Positions 63,977 through 64,000 of a stretch of 64,000 nt of DNA are shown piece after piece. Source of the DNA: Robertmurraya korlensis (GTDB taxonomy: Bacteria > Bacillota > Bacilli > Bacillales > Cytobacillaceae); contig NZ_JAMBNS010000001.1 in assembly GCF_023715225.1 (NCBI RefSeq), positions 62,001 to 126,000 of the forward strand. Direction: 5' to 3'. Below the pieces are notes generated by a model. The model was not told where the DNA came from. It saw only the letters and a list, made by a program, of their open reading frames with translations, and searched no databases. A program made the position numbers and the translations under genes. Position 1 is the first letter of the stretch; every line of letters starts with the position of its first letter.

Positions 63977-64000
63977 ATGGCATCAATTACATTTAAGGGG
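63977..64000 (+). CDS. tpx: Thiol peroxidase Tpx, 5' end only
   Basis: Eight codons, MASITFKG, after GGGAGG. B. subtilis tpx (ytgI) follows ytfJ and begins with a MAxITFKG-type N-terminus, so the assignment rests on synteny and this short match. Confidence 0.8.

Overview
The window is a stretch of low-GC Gram-positive chromosome from a spore-forming Bacillaceae member related to Bacillus. Evidence for this includes an alpha/beta-type spore protein gene (sspA) behind a sigma-G-type promoter, a GerW-type YtfJ, the RefZ, EzrA and SftA division genes, a bacilliredoxin (YtxJ), CcpA with cre operators, and a gene order that follows the B. subtilis 'yt' region closely. The species cannot be fixed from the sequence alone. 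Nearly every base is explained by ordinary core genes with strong Shine-Dalgarno sites and hairpin terminators. No tRNA, rRNA, CRISPR array, insertion sequence or prophage was seen.

Layout. 1-5.2 kb: partial YtzE-like regulator, an M48 protease fused to ankyrin repeats, pepV-dat, and a cysteine-synthase paralogue (ytkP). 5.4-11.4 kb: thpR, ytlQ, ytlR, amyX (pullulanase), ytmP and antisense ytzH. 11.5-18.1 kb: trmB, an Escherichia-type speD, ytnP lactonase, ytzB, ytoP, a DUF84 NTPase, a lipoprotein, ytpP and ytpQ. 18.3-25.1 kb: sftA, murC, an M29 aminopeptidase, and ytxG-ytxH-ytxJ behind a sigma-B promoter. 25.1-31.4 kb: a 723-residue FtsA/PilM-like protein, aroA, ccpA and the motPS stator. 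31.5-35.9 kb: divergent acuABC and acsA with cre sites. These genes form the acetyl-CoA synthetase control module (AcuA acetylates Lys549 of AcsA, AcuC deacetylates it).

36-44.8 kb: a class A penicillin-binding protein, a T-box controlled tyrS, a NERD-domain protein followed by a 52-bp tandem repeat array, a sigma-W driven nfeD-floT pair, and rpsD with its autoregulatory leader. 45-58.5 kb: a membrane-anchored unknown, dgcP, a methionine gamma-lyase under a perfect cre, a free methionine sulfoxide reductase, refZ, hisJ, ezrA, a cysteine desulfurase-thiI pair for thiolation, sspA, an acyl-CoA synthetase and rarD. 58.5-64 kb: a second 52-bp array, a second NERD paralogue, nadK2, the sigma-W sppA-sppI pair, ytfI, ytfJ and the start of tpx.

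The most unusual signal is the pair of 52-bp-period tandem arrays (41.56-41.94 kb and 58.53-59.11 kb). Each lies immediately 3' of one of two collinear 301-residue NERD nuclease-like paralogues. Their consensus units differ, but the period is the same, close to five turns of B-DNA. I do not know a described function for this arrangement. Other points worth a look are the perfect palindromic cre overlapping the 5' leader of the methionine gamma-lyase gene, the Escherichia-type SpeD in a Bacillus context, the M48-ankyrin fusion, the large FtsA-like protein, and the absence of ytpR between ytpQ and sftA.
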